Origin: an uncultured Prevotella sp.
GTDB taxonomy: Bacteria > Bacteroidota > Bacteroidia > Bacteroidales > Bacteroidaceae
NCBI GenBank assembly: GCA_937898715.1
Contig: CALEKA010000005.1
Coordinates: 3,972 to 67,971 of the forward strand
Direction of reading: 5' to 3'
Length of the DNA: 64,000 bases
Shown in pieces: positions 24,404 to 33,077 of the stretch. Under the pieces are notes generated by a model that was not told the DNA's origin, ran no database searches, and saw only the letters and a list, made by a program, of their open reading frames with translations. The position numbers and the translations under genes were made by a program. The first letter of the stretch is position 1; each line of letters begins with the position of its first letter.

Positions 24404-26380
24404 ATGGCTAATATAGATTCTAAAATACCTCAAGGTCCCGTTGCTGAAAAGTGGACCAACTATAAAGCTCACCAGAAACTGGTGAACCCCGCCAACAAGC
24501 GTAAGCTCGACATCATCGTCGTAGGTACTGGTCTTGCTGGTGCATCAGCAGCCGCTTCGCTCGGCGAAATGGGTTTCAAGGTGCTCAACTTCTGCATCCA
24601 AGACTCTCCCCGTCGTGCTCACTCTATTGCCGCACAGGGTGGTATCAACGCTGCTAAGAACTATCAGAACGATGGCGACTCCGTATACCGCCTCTTCTAC
24701 GATACCGTAAAGGGTGGTGACTACCGTGCTCGCGAAGCCAACGTATACCGCTTGGCAGAGGTGAGCGCCAACATCATCGACCAATGCGTGGCACAGGGCG
24801 TACCCTTCGCACGCGAATACGGCGGCCTCTTGGCCAACCGTTCTTTCGGTGGTGTGCAGGTGAGCCGTACTTTCTATGCTAAGGGTCAGACCGGTCAGCA
24901 GCTCTTGCTCGGTGCTTACTCAGCACTCATGGCACAGGTTCACGCTGGCACAGTAAAGCTCTTCTGCCGCTATGAAATGCAGGACGTTGTCATCATCGAT
25001 GGCCGTGCACGCGGTATCATCGCACGCAACCTCATCACTGGTGAGCTCGAACGCTTCTCAGCTCACGCTGTAGTGCTCGCTACCGGTGGTTATGGCAATA
25101 CCTACTTCCTCTCAACCAACGCAATGGGTTGTAACTGCTCAGCTGCCATCGCAGCCTACCGCAAGGGTGCTTACTTCGCCAACCCTGCTTACGTGCAGAT
25201 CCACCCCACCTGTATCCCCGTTCACGGCGACAAGCAGTCTAAGCTTACGCTTATGTCTGAGTCGCTCCGTAACGATGGTCGTATCTGGGTGCCCAAGAAG
25301 AAGGAAGACGCTATCAAGCTCCAAAAGGGCGAAATCAAGCCTACCGACATCAACGAGGCTGATCGTGACTACTATCTCGAGCGTCGTTACCCCGCATTCG
25401 GTAACCTCGTTCCCCGTGACGTTGCCAGCCGTGCAGCTAAGGAGCGTTGCGACGCTGGCTTCGGCGTAAACAACACCGGCCTTGCCGTATACCTCGACTT
25501 CACTGAAGCTATCGGCCGCCTCGGCATCGACGTAGTGCTCCAGCGCTATGGCAACCTCTTCGATATGTACGAAGAAATCACCGACGTGAAGCCCGGACAG
25601 GTAGTACGCAAGGGCGACGACGGCATCGAGTATACCAACCCGATGATGATCTACCCCGCTATCCACTACACCATGGGCGGTCTGTGGGTAGACTACGAAC
25701 TCTCTACCAACATCCCCGGCCTCTTCGCTATTGGCGAGTGCAACTTCTCCGATCACGGTGCCAACCGTCTCGGTGCTTCCGCACTTATGCAGGGCTTGGC
25801 AGATGGCTACTTCGTACTCCCCTACACCATCCAGAACTACCTCAGCGACCAGATCACCGTGCCCCGCTTCAGCACCGAACTCCCCGAGTTCGAAGCTGCA
25901 GAGAAGGCTGTTAAGGATCACATCGACCACTTGCTCAACATCAACGGTAAGAAGTCTGTCGACAGCATCCACAAGGAACTCGGTCACATAATGTGGGAAT
26001 ACGTAGGTATGGCTCGCTCTAAGGAAGGCCTCCAGACAGCACTCACTAAGCTCAAGGAAATCCGCAAAGAATTCGAGACCAACCTCTTCGTACCTCATAT
26101 CGAAGGTGTAAACGTTGAGCTCGACAAGGCTATCCGCCTCAACGACTTCATCACCATGGGTCAGCTCATCGCTATCGATGCCCTCTATCGTGAGGAATCA
26201 TGCGGTGGTCACTTCCGCGTAGAACATCAGACGGAAGAAGGCGAAGCTAAGCGCGACGATAAGAACTGCTTCTACGTATCATGCTGGGAATACCAGGGTG
26301 AAGACAAGGATCCCGTGAAGTACGAAGAGCCCTTGAAGTATGAAGCAATCGAAGTAAAAACCCGTAACTACAAGAACTAA
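24404..26380 (+). CDS. sdhA: Fumarate reductase/succinate dehydrogenase flavoprotein subunit
   Basis: This 658-residue catalytic subunit interconverts fumarate and succinate. It shows the FAD-binding VVGTGLAGASAAASLGEMG (about 40-58), the covalent-flavin histidine context RRAHSIAAQGGINAAKNY, the active-site region HPTC (about residue 269), and GGLWVDYE followed by GLFAIGEC and NRLGASALMQGLADGYF in the capping and FAD region. It matches the long B-type flavoproteins (as in Wolinella and Bacteroides). It is followed after six bases by the iron-sulfur subunit gene, so the two are translationally close. Codon use is strongly biased, as expected for an abundant enzyme. Confidence 0.97.
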   Translation: MANIDSKIPQGPVAEKWTNYKAHQKLVNPANKRKLDIIVVGTGLAGASAAASLGEMGFKVLNFCIQDSPRRAHSIAAQGGINAAKNYQNDGDSVYRLFYDTVKGGDYRAREANVYRLAEVSANIIDQCVAQGVPFAREYGGLLANRSFGGVQVSRTFYAKGQTGQQLLLGAYSALMAQVHAGTVKLFCRYEMQDVVIIDGRARGIIARNLITGELERFSAHAVVLATGGYGNTYFLSTNAMGCNCSAAIAAYRKGAYFANPAYVQIHPTCIPVHGDKQSKLTLMSESLRNDGRIWVPKKKEDAIKLQKGEIKPTDINEADRDYYLERRYPAFGNLVPRDVASRAAKERCDAGFGVNNTGLAVYLDFTEAIGRLGIDVVLQRYGNLFDMYEEITDVKPGQVVRKGDDGIEYTNPMMIYPAIHYTMGGLWVDYELSTNIPGLFAIGECNFSDHGANRLGASALMQGLADGYFVLPYTIQNYLSDQITVPRFSTELPEFEAAEKAVKDHIDHLLNINGKKSVDSIHKELGHIMWEYVGMARSKEGLQTALTKLKEIRKEFETNLFVPHIEGVNVELDKAIRLNDFITMGQLIAIDALYREESCGGHFRVEHQTEEGEAKRDDKNCFYVSCWEYQGEDKDPVKYEEPLKYEAIEVKTRNYKN

Positions 26381-26386
26381 TAAGCC

Positions 26387-27145
26387 ATGGCTAAGAACAT
26401 ATCTTTCACAATCAAGTATTGGAAGCAGAATGGCCCCAAGGATGCGGGTCACTTCGACACTCGTGAGATGCACGACATCCCCGATGACACTTCATTCCTC
26501 GAAATGCTCGATATCCTCAACGAAGAACTCGTAGAGGAGGGCAAGGAACCCTTCGTATTCGACCACGACTGCCGCGAAGGTATCTGCGGTATGTGCTCAC
26601 TCTATATCAATGGTACTCCCCACGGCAAGACCGAGGCAGGTGCTACCACTTGTCAGCTCTACATGCGCCGCTTCAAAGATGGCGACGTGATCACAGTAGA
26701 GCCCTGGCGCTCAGCCGCATTCCCCGTAATCAAGGACTGCATGGTCGATCGCTCAGCATTCGATAAGATCCAGGCAGCTGGTGGCTACATCAGCGTACGC
26801 ACGGGTGCTCCCCAGGATGCCAACGCTATCCTCATCCCTAAGCAAGATGCCGACGAGGCTATGGACTGCGCCACTTGCATCGGTTGCGGTGCTTGTGTAG
26901 CAGCTTGTAAGAATGGTTCTGCCATGCTCTTCGTAAGCTCTAAGGTAAGCCAGTTCGCACTCCTTCCCCAGGGACGTCCCGAAGCTGCTAAGCGTGCCAA
27001 GGCTATGGTAGCCAAGATGGACGAACTCGGCTTCGGTAACTGCACCAACACACGTGCTTGCGAGGCCGTATGCCCCAAGAACGAGTCTATCGCCAACATC
27101 GCTCGCCTCAACCGTGAGTTCATCAAGGCTAAGCTCGCCGACTAA
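26387..27145 (+). CDS. sdhB: Fumarate reductase/succinate dehydrogenase iron-sulfur subunit
   Basis: This 252-residue electron-transfer subunit has three clusters. The [2Fe-2S] plant-type motif is CREGICGMC (C62, C67, C70) with a further Cys near 88. The C-terminal ferredoxin part carries CATCIGCGACVAAC (about 163-176) and CTNTRACEAVCP (about 219-230) for the [4Fe-4S] and [3Fe-4S] centres. It bridges the flavoprotein and the heme anchor. It is the last gene of the operon, and a hairpin follows at 27230. Confidence 0.96.
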   Translation: MAKNISFTIKYWKQNGPKDAGHFDTREMHDIPDDTSFLEMLDILNEELVEEGKEPFVFDHDCREGICGMCSLYINGTPHGKTEAGATTCQLYMRRFKDGDVITVEPWRSAAFPVIKDCMVDRSAFDKIQAAGGYISVRTGAPQDANAILIPKQDADEAMDCATCIGCGACVAACKNGSAMLFVSSKVSQFALLPQGRPEAAKRAKAMVAKMDELGFGNCTNTRACEAVCPKNESIANIARLNREFIKAKLAD

Positions 27146-27229
27146 AGCCAAGCTAATACATCATCTTTAGCAACATGACGCGGCCGCCTTTTTAAACATT
27201 GCCTTTTTAGCGGTCACGGCTTTTATACT

Positions 27230-27256
27230 CCCGCTGTACTCTCTCGGTGCAGCGGG
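27230..27256 (+). terminator. Terminator of the fumarate reductase operon
   Basis: CCCGCTG / CAGCGGG forms a 7-bp stem followed by ATTTTGTG, 85 bases after the sdhB stop. Confidence 0.55.
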
Positions 27257-27320
27257 ATTTTGTGTATCTATAGAAATAGAAGATAGAAAAGCAGTAAAGA
27301 AAATTAATATAGGGAAAATC

Positions 27321-27352
27321 TTGCACGTGAAAGATTTATTATGTATGTTTGC
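27321..27352 (+). promoter_or_regulatory. Promoter of the lipoprotein gene at 27441
   Basis: TTG (27321-27323), a 20-base spacer and TATGTTTGC (27344-27352) match the consensus fully; transcription would start about 80 bases before the start codon. Confidence 0.8.
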
Positions 27353-27440
27353 AATCAAATGTCAGAACATGACAAACAGAGAATATATAGAGAAATACAG
27401 AACATTATATATAAATAACCCTTAACACATTATCCTATTT

Positions 27441-28775
27441 ATGAAAAAATCATGGACCCTTATGCTGGCTGCGGGACTGCTGTTGTCAGCACCCACTGCA
27501 TTGCTCACCTCTTGTGGCGACGACGATCCTTCCGATTCTCCCGGAAGTGGAGATGTGGTAGACAATGGTGGCACCGTAGACGATGCGAAGCTCACACCCA
27601 GTCAGTCGAAGTCGCGTATGGAAACTGTGGCAAAGAACCTCATGAACCAGGTAGACTCACGCAACTTTAGCACTCTGTCCGAACTCTGCAACGACCTCTC
27701 TGCTACCATCGACGATATGGACAATGATAACGTGAGCCATTGGGCGCAAGATTTGTTCGAGAGCATGTCTGTGCAGACAGGCAATCCAATTGAAGAAACA
27801 TATTACAGCAGATATACCTACGACCGCCTCATCGTGCTCTCGCAATTCCATGGCAGATTCACAGCAACGAACGGTCAATGGACGTATGACAAGACTCCCA
27901 CCAACCTCGAGTTCTTGATCAAAGATGCAAGTGGCAATCTCTGCACGTTGAGCGTCACCCCATCGGGCAACACTAAGAAAGTCTATATGGGCGAAGATTG
28001 GGACGAAAATGGTGTTTATGTCGGCAATGGACACTATTACTGGGAGGAAGATGTCTATTCTAACTACGTCATGGTGCCCGAACATATCTTGGTAAAGCTC
28101 ACACAGGGCAACAGTACCCGCGCCGAGGTCAAGGTAGACATCGATCAGAGCCAGTTTGTAGGTCCAGAATACGACCTCTCAAAGGACGGCGTCTCTACCA
28201 CCGCTACTATCAAGGTAGAGGACTACTCGCTGACCATCAATCGTGCCATGCACTCGGGAAGCGAAGGCTCTGCCGAAGTAAATGGCAGCATGAGCAAGAG
28301 TGGACAGGTGCTTGTAGAGTTTAGCGCCAAAGCTATCAATACAAAGTTTAACTCCCATGAAGAACTCACCACGGGTGGCCCTGTAGAGGCTTATGTCAAT
28401 ATCCTGGGACAGATGCAGCTGCGAGGCACGTGCAGCAATGTGAAGACTTTCGTAGACTATCTGGAGAAGGCCGACGATGTGTCAGAAGAAACCAATGGAA
28501 CGGCCTACAAGAACTATATCAATCAGGCCAACCAACTGATCAACGCAGGCATCTACTTCGACAATGGAAAGACACAGCAAGCATCTGTGAAGCTTATGTG
28601 CTTTAAGGATGAATACAATGGCGGACGCTACGTATACTGGTACAGCGAGCCTGGCATTTATTTCGATGATAACACCTCTTACGCCATGGGCGACTACTTC
28701 AATCGCGACAACTTCGGTTCCGTGATAGACATGTTCGAGCGCTTGCTCCGTGGCTACGAAGATTTGTTTGACTAA
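27441..28775 (+). CDS. Predicted surface lipoprotein of unknown function
   Basis: This 444-residue protein has a type II signal peptide (LLTSC lipobox, Cys about 25) followed directly by GDDDPSDS. Clusters of acidic residues just after the lipidated Cys act as a surface-export signal in Bacteroidetes, so exposure on the outer face is likely. The mature part is acidic and contains repeated beta-type stretches (VKVDIDQSQFVGPEYDLSKD) and no enzymatic motif I recognise. It has its own promoter and precedes the TonB-dependent receptor gene by only about 140 bases in the same direction, so the two may be partners in binding and uptake; this is an inference from context. Confidence 0.75.
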   Translation: MKKSWTLMLAAGLLLSAPTALLTSCGDDDPSDSPGSGDVVDNGGTVDDAKLTPSQSKSRMETVAKNLMNQVDSRNFSTLSELCNDLSATIDDMDNDNVSHWAQDLFESMSVQTGNPIEETYYSRYTYDRLIVLSQFHGRFTATNGQWTYDKTPTNLEFLIKDASGNLCTLSVTPSGNTKKVYMGEDWDENGVYVGNGHYYWEEDVYSNYVMVPEHILVKLTQGNSTRAEVKVDIDQSQFVGPEYDLSKDGVSTTATIKVEDYSLTINRAMHSGSEGSAEVNGSMSKSGQVLVEFSAKAINTKFNSHEELTTGGPVEAYVNILGQMQLRGTCSNVKTFVDYLEKADDVSEETNGTAYKNYINQANQLINAGIYFDNGKTQQASVKLMCFKDEYNGGRYVYWYSEPGIYFDDNTSYAMGDYFNRDNFGSVIDMFERLLRGYEDLFD

Positions 28776-28914
28776 TAGAACATCCTAATTGTATAAGAGA
28801 AGGTGCAACGCAAAGTATCTTCTCTTTACAAGTAAACAAGATAATAGGAGTTTGAGAGTTCGCCTACATGGAAGCTTTCAAACTCCTTACTTAGCTTTAT
28901 CTACCTACTTTTCA

Positions 28915-30957
28915 ATGCCTCAACGCATATTCACCCTACTGCTATTCTCACTTTACGCCTTCTCCTACCATGTCTGTGCTCAACAACCTACCGACAGCAC
29001 GGACTACGTGAACATTCGCGGCGAAGCTGGTGTAACCATTCGCAAGAATCGATCGCCCCTAAAGACCTCGGCTGATGGAAAACTGCGTTGGGACTTGACA
29101 ACGATAAAACGCCTGCCGCAGATCCTTGGCAATGCCGATCCCATGCGCTATCTGCAAGCACTCCCCTCGGTGCAGACTTCTTCCGAATACGATGCTGGAC
29201 TCCATGTACAAGGCTGCTCAGCAGGACAAAATGTACTGATGCTTGGCGAGGGGATAGTGTACAATCCAGCCCACCTCATGGGCATCTTCTCTACCTTCAA
29301 TACCGCCCACTTCCCATCCATGGACTTCGAGCCCACCACTTCGCCCGCCGTGGCAAGCAGATTGGGCGGAAGCATGCAGATGCTATTGCCCTCTCTCTCG
29401 GAAATGAGTCGTCTGGAAGGGGACTTCTCGCTTGGTCCGCTGGCAGCACAAGGCACCATGGACGTTCCGCTATCGTCGAAAGCGGCACTGCGATTGTCGG
29501 GCCGGCAAGCCTATTTCAACCTCCTTTATGGCCACTGGATACAGACGGACGATGCTGACGATACGCGCTATGGATTTGGCGATTACAACGTAACGCTGCA
29601 AATGGAGCCCGCACCGGGCCACTTCCTGACGCTCAATGGTTATTATGGGCGCGACCGATTGAAGGTGGTGGGGCAGCACGACCGCTTACCCTCATCATTG
29701 CATTGGGAGAATTGGATCGGTGAAGTGTCTTGGCATCATGCTTCACAAAGGGCCGTGTGGAAGCAAGCACTCACCACACAGGGCTATACGAGTCACTTGC
29801 GGCTCCACCTCTTCGATTCCCATCTATCCTTGCCCGCTCATATCCGTACTTATCGCTACAAAGCAAGCGCCGATCTATACAGCCGATGGACTGTGGGGGC
29901 TGATGCGCAATGGCACGACGTGTTGCCGCAATCGCCACAGGTAGAGAGCCCTTATTCACAGTTAGCTACTGTCCAATCCGAGCAACAAGCCTGGGAGGCG
30001 GCAGCCTATGCGCTCTATCATTACGTCTCTCCGAAAGCCCGCTTCGAGCTACATCCCGCCCTTCGCTTCACGCTCTTTCATACCCCCGATGGCCATTCAC
30101 GCTACGCTCTAAGCCCCTATATCTCTGCTATCTGGCACGTAGCACCGCTCCATTCTGTGACCCTCAAAGGCGGCCTCCAGCATCAGTTTCTCCATCAAGC
30201 AGGTTTCACGTCCCTGGGCATGCCCACAGAGTTTTGGTTCGCCTCTACCAAGCAGCAACCGCCTCAGCGCTCCTGCAGCGCCACGCTGATTTATAAAGGA
30301 AGTACAAAGGACGAAGCGTGGGGCTTCACCGCTGAACTTTATTGGAAAAGGCTATATCATCAGTTGGAGTATGCTGACAATGTGCTCACTTTGCTCACCG
30401 ACCAGTATTCCCTCACCGAAGCCTTGCTTCAAGGGAATGGCGCAAATTATGGACTCGGACTGCAGCTTACTCGTCGGCTGGGCTCTGTGACGGGATGGAT
30501 AAGTTATAGCTGGGGACGCACGTTGCGCAGGTTTTCCGTTGATGGAGTGAGCAGTCGTTATCCTTCCAACTATGAGCGACGCCATGAAGCCAACCTGATG
30601 CTTTCCTATCAACCACGGCCACGTCTTAACTTCAGTCTGACGGGGCTCGTAGCATCAGGCACCCCATTCACAGCCCCAGAATCGTTCTATCTAATCAATG
30701 GCTATGTGCTTTCGCAATATGGCCGCCACAATGGTTGTCGCTTGCCCCTCTACTGGCGTTTCGATGCAGCCGTAGACTATCGACTCCGCAGCCGAGGCCG
30801 AGTGAAGCAGAGCCTCAATTTCTCGCTCTATAATGTATTCGGTACAAATAATACGGTGTTCTACCGACTTCGCTTCCGCGATGAAACTTTTGCCTATCGC
30901 CCCGTGAGTTTCCTCAAATACCCTCTCCCCTCCTTTAGCTATAACATTAAATTCTGA
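28915..30957 (+). CDS. TonB-dependent receptor-like outer-membrane protein
   Basis: Read from the ATG at 28915, the protein has 680 residues; an in-frame ATG at 28789 lacks a signal, whereas MPQRIFTLLLFSLYAFSYHV followed by CA and Q23 is a clear signal peptide I. The plug domain is recognisable (about 55-160: DLTTIKRLPQILGNADPMRY, LPSVQTSSEYDAGLHVQG, RLGGSMQMLLPS), followed by a beta-barrel ending in an aromatic residue (SYNIKF). The usual N-terminal carboxypeptidase-regulatory-like domain is shortened or missing. The stop lies three bases before the DUF4249 start, and that pairing is common in Bacteroidetes, where the two are thought to form a transport unit. The substrate is unknown. Confidence 0.85.
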   Translation: MPQRIFTLLLFSLYAFSYHVCAQQPTDSTDYVNIRGEAGVTIRKNRSPLKTSADGKLRWDLTTIKRLPQILGNADPMRYLQALPSVQTSSEYDAGLHVQGCSAGQNVLMLGEGIVYNPAHLMGIFSTFNTAHFPSMDFEPTTSPAVASRLGGSMQMLLPSLSEMSRLEGDFSLGPLAAQGTMDVPLSSKAALRLSGRQAYFNLLYGHWIQTDDADDTRYGFGDYNVTLQMEPAPGHFLTLNGYYGRDRLKVVGQHDRLPSSLHWENWIGEVSWHHASQRAVWKQALTTQGYTSHLRLHLFDSHLSLPAHIRTYRYKASADLYSRWTVGADAQWHDVLPQSPQVESPYSQLATVQSEQQAWEAAAYALYHYVSPKARFELHPALRFTLFHTPDGHSRYALSPYISAIWHVAPLHSVTLKGGLQHQFLHQAGFTSLGMPTEFWFASTKQQPPQRSCSATLIYKGSTKDEAWGFTAELYWKRLYHQLEYADNVLTLLTDQYSLTEALLQGNGANYGLGLQLTRRLGSVTGWISYSWGRTLRRFSVDGVSSRYPSNYERRHEANLMLSYQPRPRLNFSLTGLVASGTPFTAPESFYLINGYVLSQYGRHNGCRLPLYWRFDAAVDYRLRSRGRVKQSLNFSLYNVFGTNNTVFYRLRFRDETFAYRPVSFLKYPLPSFSYNIKF

Positions 30958-30960
30958 GTC

Positions 30961-32103
30961 ATGCCGCGCATACTTGTCTCTCCTTGTTACATAATATCAG
31001 CACCTTTCCGCCTCTTGTTAGCAGTGCTATGCCCGCTACTTCTTCATTCGTGCAGTGAAGAGCCCTTTTCTACGCAAGAGCCGCAACTCGTGGTGGAAGG
31101 CTGGATAGATGAGGAGGGCGCTCCCATCGTGTTCGTCACCACATCGGTGCCTTTCTCAAGCACCTCCGACACAGATTACGACATGTCCAGTCACCTTGTG
31201 CGCTGGGCCAAGGTGACCGTGAGCGATGGTGATACCACCGTGGTGTTGACAGGTAAATTTATGAAACGCTACACACCCTCTTATGGCTATACTACGGGAG
31301 AAATGTTTGGTCGATGCGGTCGTACTTACCGCCTCACCGTAGACTACGAATCCTATCATGCCGAAGCTGTGACCACCATACCGCCTCGCGCCTCTATAGC
31401 CTACTTCGAAAAAGTGCTTTGTGCTGAGAGCGACACACTCTACGAGCTACAAGCGCACATCGCAAACACTCCCCCATCATCTGCCGCAATCCCCTACTCT
31501 TACGCCTATATTCCTTCCGCTTCTGGTGATACTCCTTCCGCTTCTGGTGATACTCCTTCTCCTTCTGCAGATACATCCTTCCCTTCTGCAGAGCCCTCTC
31601 CCTCTTCCGCTGGAGCCTCCTCTGCTTCCGCTGTAGCCTCCTCTGCTTCCGCCAAAGGCTACAAATTCTTCGTCATGCGTAAGGGGAAGGATACCTATTA
31701 CCAATCGTGCAACATGGGACTCTATGCTGCCAGCCATGTGAAAAGCGGGGCTCCATTGCCCGTGTTTCAAGCCCACCGCTATGCGGTAAAGGACTATACG
31801 CCTTACTTCTCGCTTCGCGACACGCTTTACGTAAAGCTGGCCACGGTAGATGGTGCGAGCTATCGCTTCTGGCAGTCGTATGAGGAGAGCGTTAGCCTCT
31901 CACGCACCCCTTTTTTCGCCACAGGCAACAATCTTCAGAGTAACCTCCGTGGGGCGCTCGGCTATTGGTGTGGCTATGGACGCAGCGAGTATGAGGTCCT
32001 TCCTGAAGATGGAAAGGCCGAGGAAATGAACAATTTGAAAGAACTTTCCCCTATATTGCACACAAAAAGTAAGCAAGAAGTGCGGTTTATACAAAGATTT
32101 TAG
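30961..32103 (+). CDS. DUF4249 lipoprotein with a heptapeptide repeat insert
   Basis: This 380-residue lipoprotein (LLLHSC lipobox, then SEEPF) shows the DUF4249 start LVVEGWIDEEGAPIVFVTTS and TYRLTVDYESYHAEAVTTIP. At about residues 185-233 it carries seven consecutive seven-residue units (PSASGDT, PSASGDT, PSPSADT, SFPSAEP, SPSSAGA, SSASAVA, SSASAKG), not a normal DUF4249 feature. It is translated with the upstream TonB receptor (three bases apart) and probably sits on the outer membrane as its partner. Function is not established. Confidence 0.85.
   Translation: MPRILVSPCYIISAPFRLLLAVLCPLLLHSCSEEPFSTQEPQLVVEGWIDEEGAPIVFVTTSVPFSSTSDTDYDMSSHLVRWAKVTVSDGDTTVVLTGKFMKRYTPSYGYTTGEMFGRCGRTYRLTVDYESYHAEAVTTIPPRASIAYFEKVLCAESDTLYELQAHIANTPPSSAAIPYSYAYIPSASGDTPSASGDTPSPSADTSFPSAEPSPSSAGASSASAVASSASAKGYKFFVMRKGKDTYYQSCNMGLYAASHVKSGAPLPVFQAHRYAVKDYTPYFSLRDTLYVKLATVDGASYRFWQSYEESVSLSRTPFFATGNNLQSNLRGALGYWCGYGRSEYEVLPEDGKAEEMNNLKELSPILHTKSKQEVRFIQRF
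31513..31659 (+). repeat. 21-bp coding repeat in the DUF4249 gene
   Basis: Seven in-frame units of 21 bases; the first two are identical (CCTTCCGCTTCTGGTGATAC plus T) and later ones are diverged, ending in two GCCTCCTCTGCTTCCGC-type units. Such a Ser/Ala/Pro spacer could change length by slippage without shifting frame. Confidence 0.85.
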
Positions 32104-32112
32104 ACTTTTTGC

Positions 32113-32144
32113 TTGGCACTTCACAAGCCTTGCACTACCTTTGC
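32113..32144 (+). promoter_or_regulatory. Promoter of the Lrp/AsnC-type regulator
   Basis: TTG (32113-32115) and TACCTTTGC (32136-32144), 20 bases apart, form a consensus promoter starting ten bases after the DUF4249 stop. It shows that the in-frame ATG at 32109 cannot be the start of the regulator transcribed from here. Confidence 0.8.
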
Positions 32145-32228
32145 AAGCAAGTAAAACCATACGGGGGGAGGAACAACAACCAAGGATTGGATCGTACGTT
32201 CGCCCCCCACAATACAGTTATCATATCT

Positions 32229-32699
32229 ATGGAAAAGGTTGACCAGCTTGACCTGAAAATTCTAAAAATCATCTCAGTCAATGCGCGCATTCCATTCAAG
32301 GATGTAGCAGCCGTATGCGGCGTTTCACGTGCCGCTATTCATCAGCGTGTGCAGCGCCTCATCGAAGCAGGCGTGATCACAGGTTCGGGCTACAATGTAT
32401 GCCCCAAGAGCATAGGTTATAGCACCTGTACCTACGTCGGCATTAAGCTCGAGCGTGGATCAATGTATAAGGGAGTGGCCGAGCAGCTCGAGAAAATCCC
32501 CGAAATCGTGGAGTGCCACTTCACTACCGGCCCCTACACCATGCTTATTAAGCTCTATTCGCGCGACAACGAACACCTAATGGATTTGCTCAACAACCAC
32601 ATTCAGGAAATTCACGGCGTTATCTCTACCGAAACGCTTATCTCTCTGGAGCAGAGCATCAATCGCACCGTGCCCGTCATCCTCGATCAAGAAGATTAA
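32229..32699 (+). CDS. Lrp/AsnC family transcriptional regulator
   Basis: This 156-residue protein starts at 32229 (MEKVDQLDLKILKIISVNAR). The N-terminal helix-turn-helix (about 5-60: FKDVAAVCGVSRAAIHQRVQ) is followed by an RAM/AsnC ligand-binding domain (about 68-145: GYSTCTYVGIKLERGSMYKG, then PEIVECHFTTGPYTMLIKLY). Such proteins sense amino acids and assemble as octamers on DNA. The promoter leaves a leader of about 80 bases. It heads a run with the DUF4491 gene. The target genes cannot be told from sequence. Confidence 0.92.
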   Translation: MEKVDQLDLKILKIISVNARIPFKDVAAVCGVSRAAIHQRVQRLIEAGVITGSGYNVCPKSIGYSTCTYVGIKLERGSMYKGVAEQLEKIPEIVECHFTTGPYTMLIKLYSRDNEHLMDLLNNHIQEIHGVISTETLISLEQSINRTVPVILDQED

Positions 32700-32719
32700 A
32701 TTTCCTACCCCATCTACAC

Positions 32720-33010
32720 ATGACCCTCACAGGAGTAATCATTGGTTTGGCCACGTTCCTCATCATCGGAGCGTTCCATCCCGTCGTAATCAAGACTGAA
32801 TACTACTTTGGCACACGGCCGTGGTGGATTTTCCTCATTGTGGGCATCGGCTGCATTGTCGGTGCCCTCTTCATCAAGCTTTTGCTCGTCAGCGCCATCG
32901 TGGGCGTGACGGGCTTTTCTGCCCTATGGTCGATACTCGAACTCTTCGAACAGCGCGAAAGGGTGAATAAAGGGTGGTTTCCCGAAGGGCCGGGGCATGA
33001 AAAGAAGTAA
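32720..33010 (+). CDS. DUF4491 small membrane protein
   Basis: This 96-residue protein has three predicted helices (GVIIGLATFLIIGAF, WWIFLIVGIGCIVGALF, LLLVSAIVGVTGFSALW), with the family features FHPVVIKTEYYFGTRPWW and a C-terminal WFPEGP. DUF4491 is a Bacteroidetes family of unknown function. It begins 20 bases after the regulator's stop, so it is likely co-transcribed. Confidence 0.85.
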   Translation: MTLTGVIIGLATFLIIGAFHPVVIKTEYYFGTRPWWIFLIVGIGCIVGALFIKLLLVSAIVGVTGFSALWSILELFEQRERVNKGWFPEGPGHEKK

Positions 33011-33077
33011 GTAAAAGGGAAGCGCACAGGCACGCTGTCTGATAAAAGAGACGCGCCGAGATGCGCCCAATGAAATA

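Noticed and set aside
28789..28914. Longer N-terminus for the TonB-dependent receptor
   Set aside because: The 42 extra residues are basic and come before a clear signal peptide starting at 28915; they would block export.
32109..32228. Longer N-terminus for the Lrp-type regulator
   Set aside because: The in-frame ATG at 32109 lies upstream of the -33 box of the gene's own promoter, and the added 40 residues do not fit the family.
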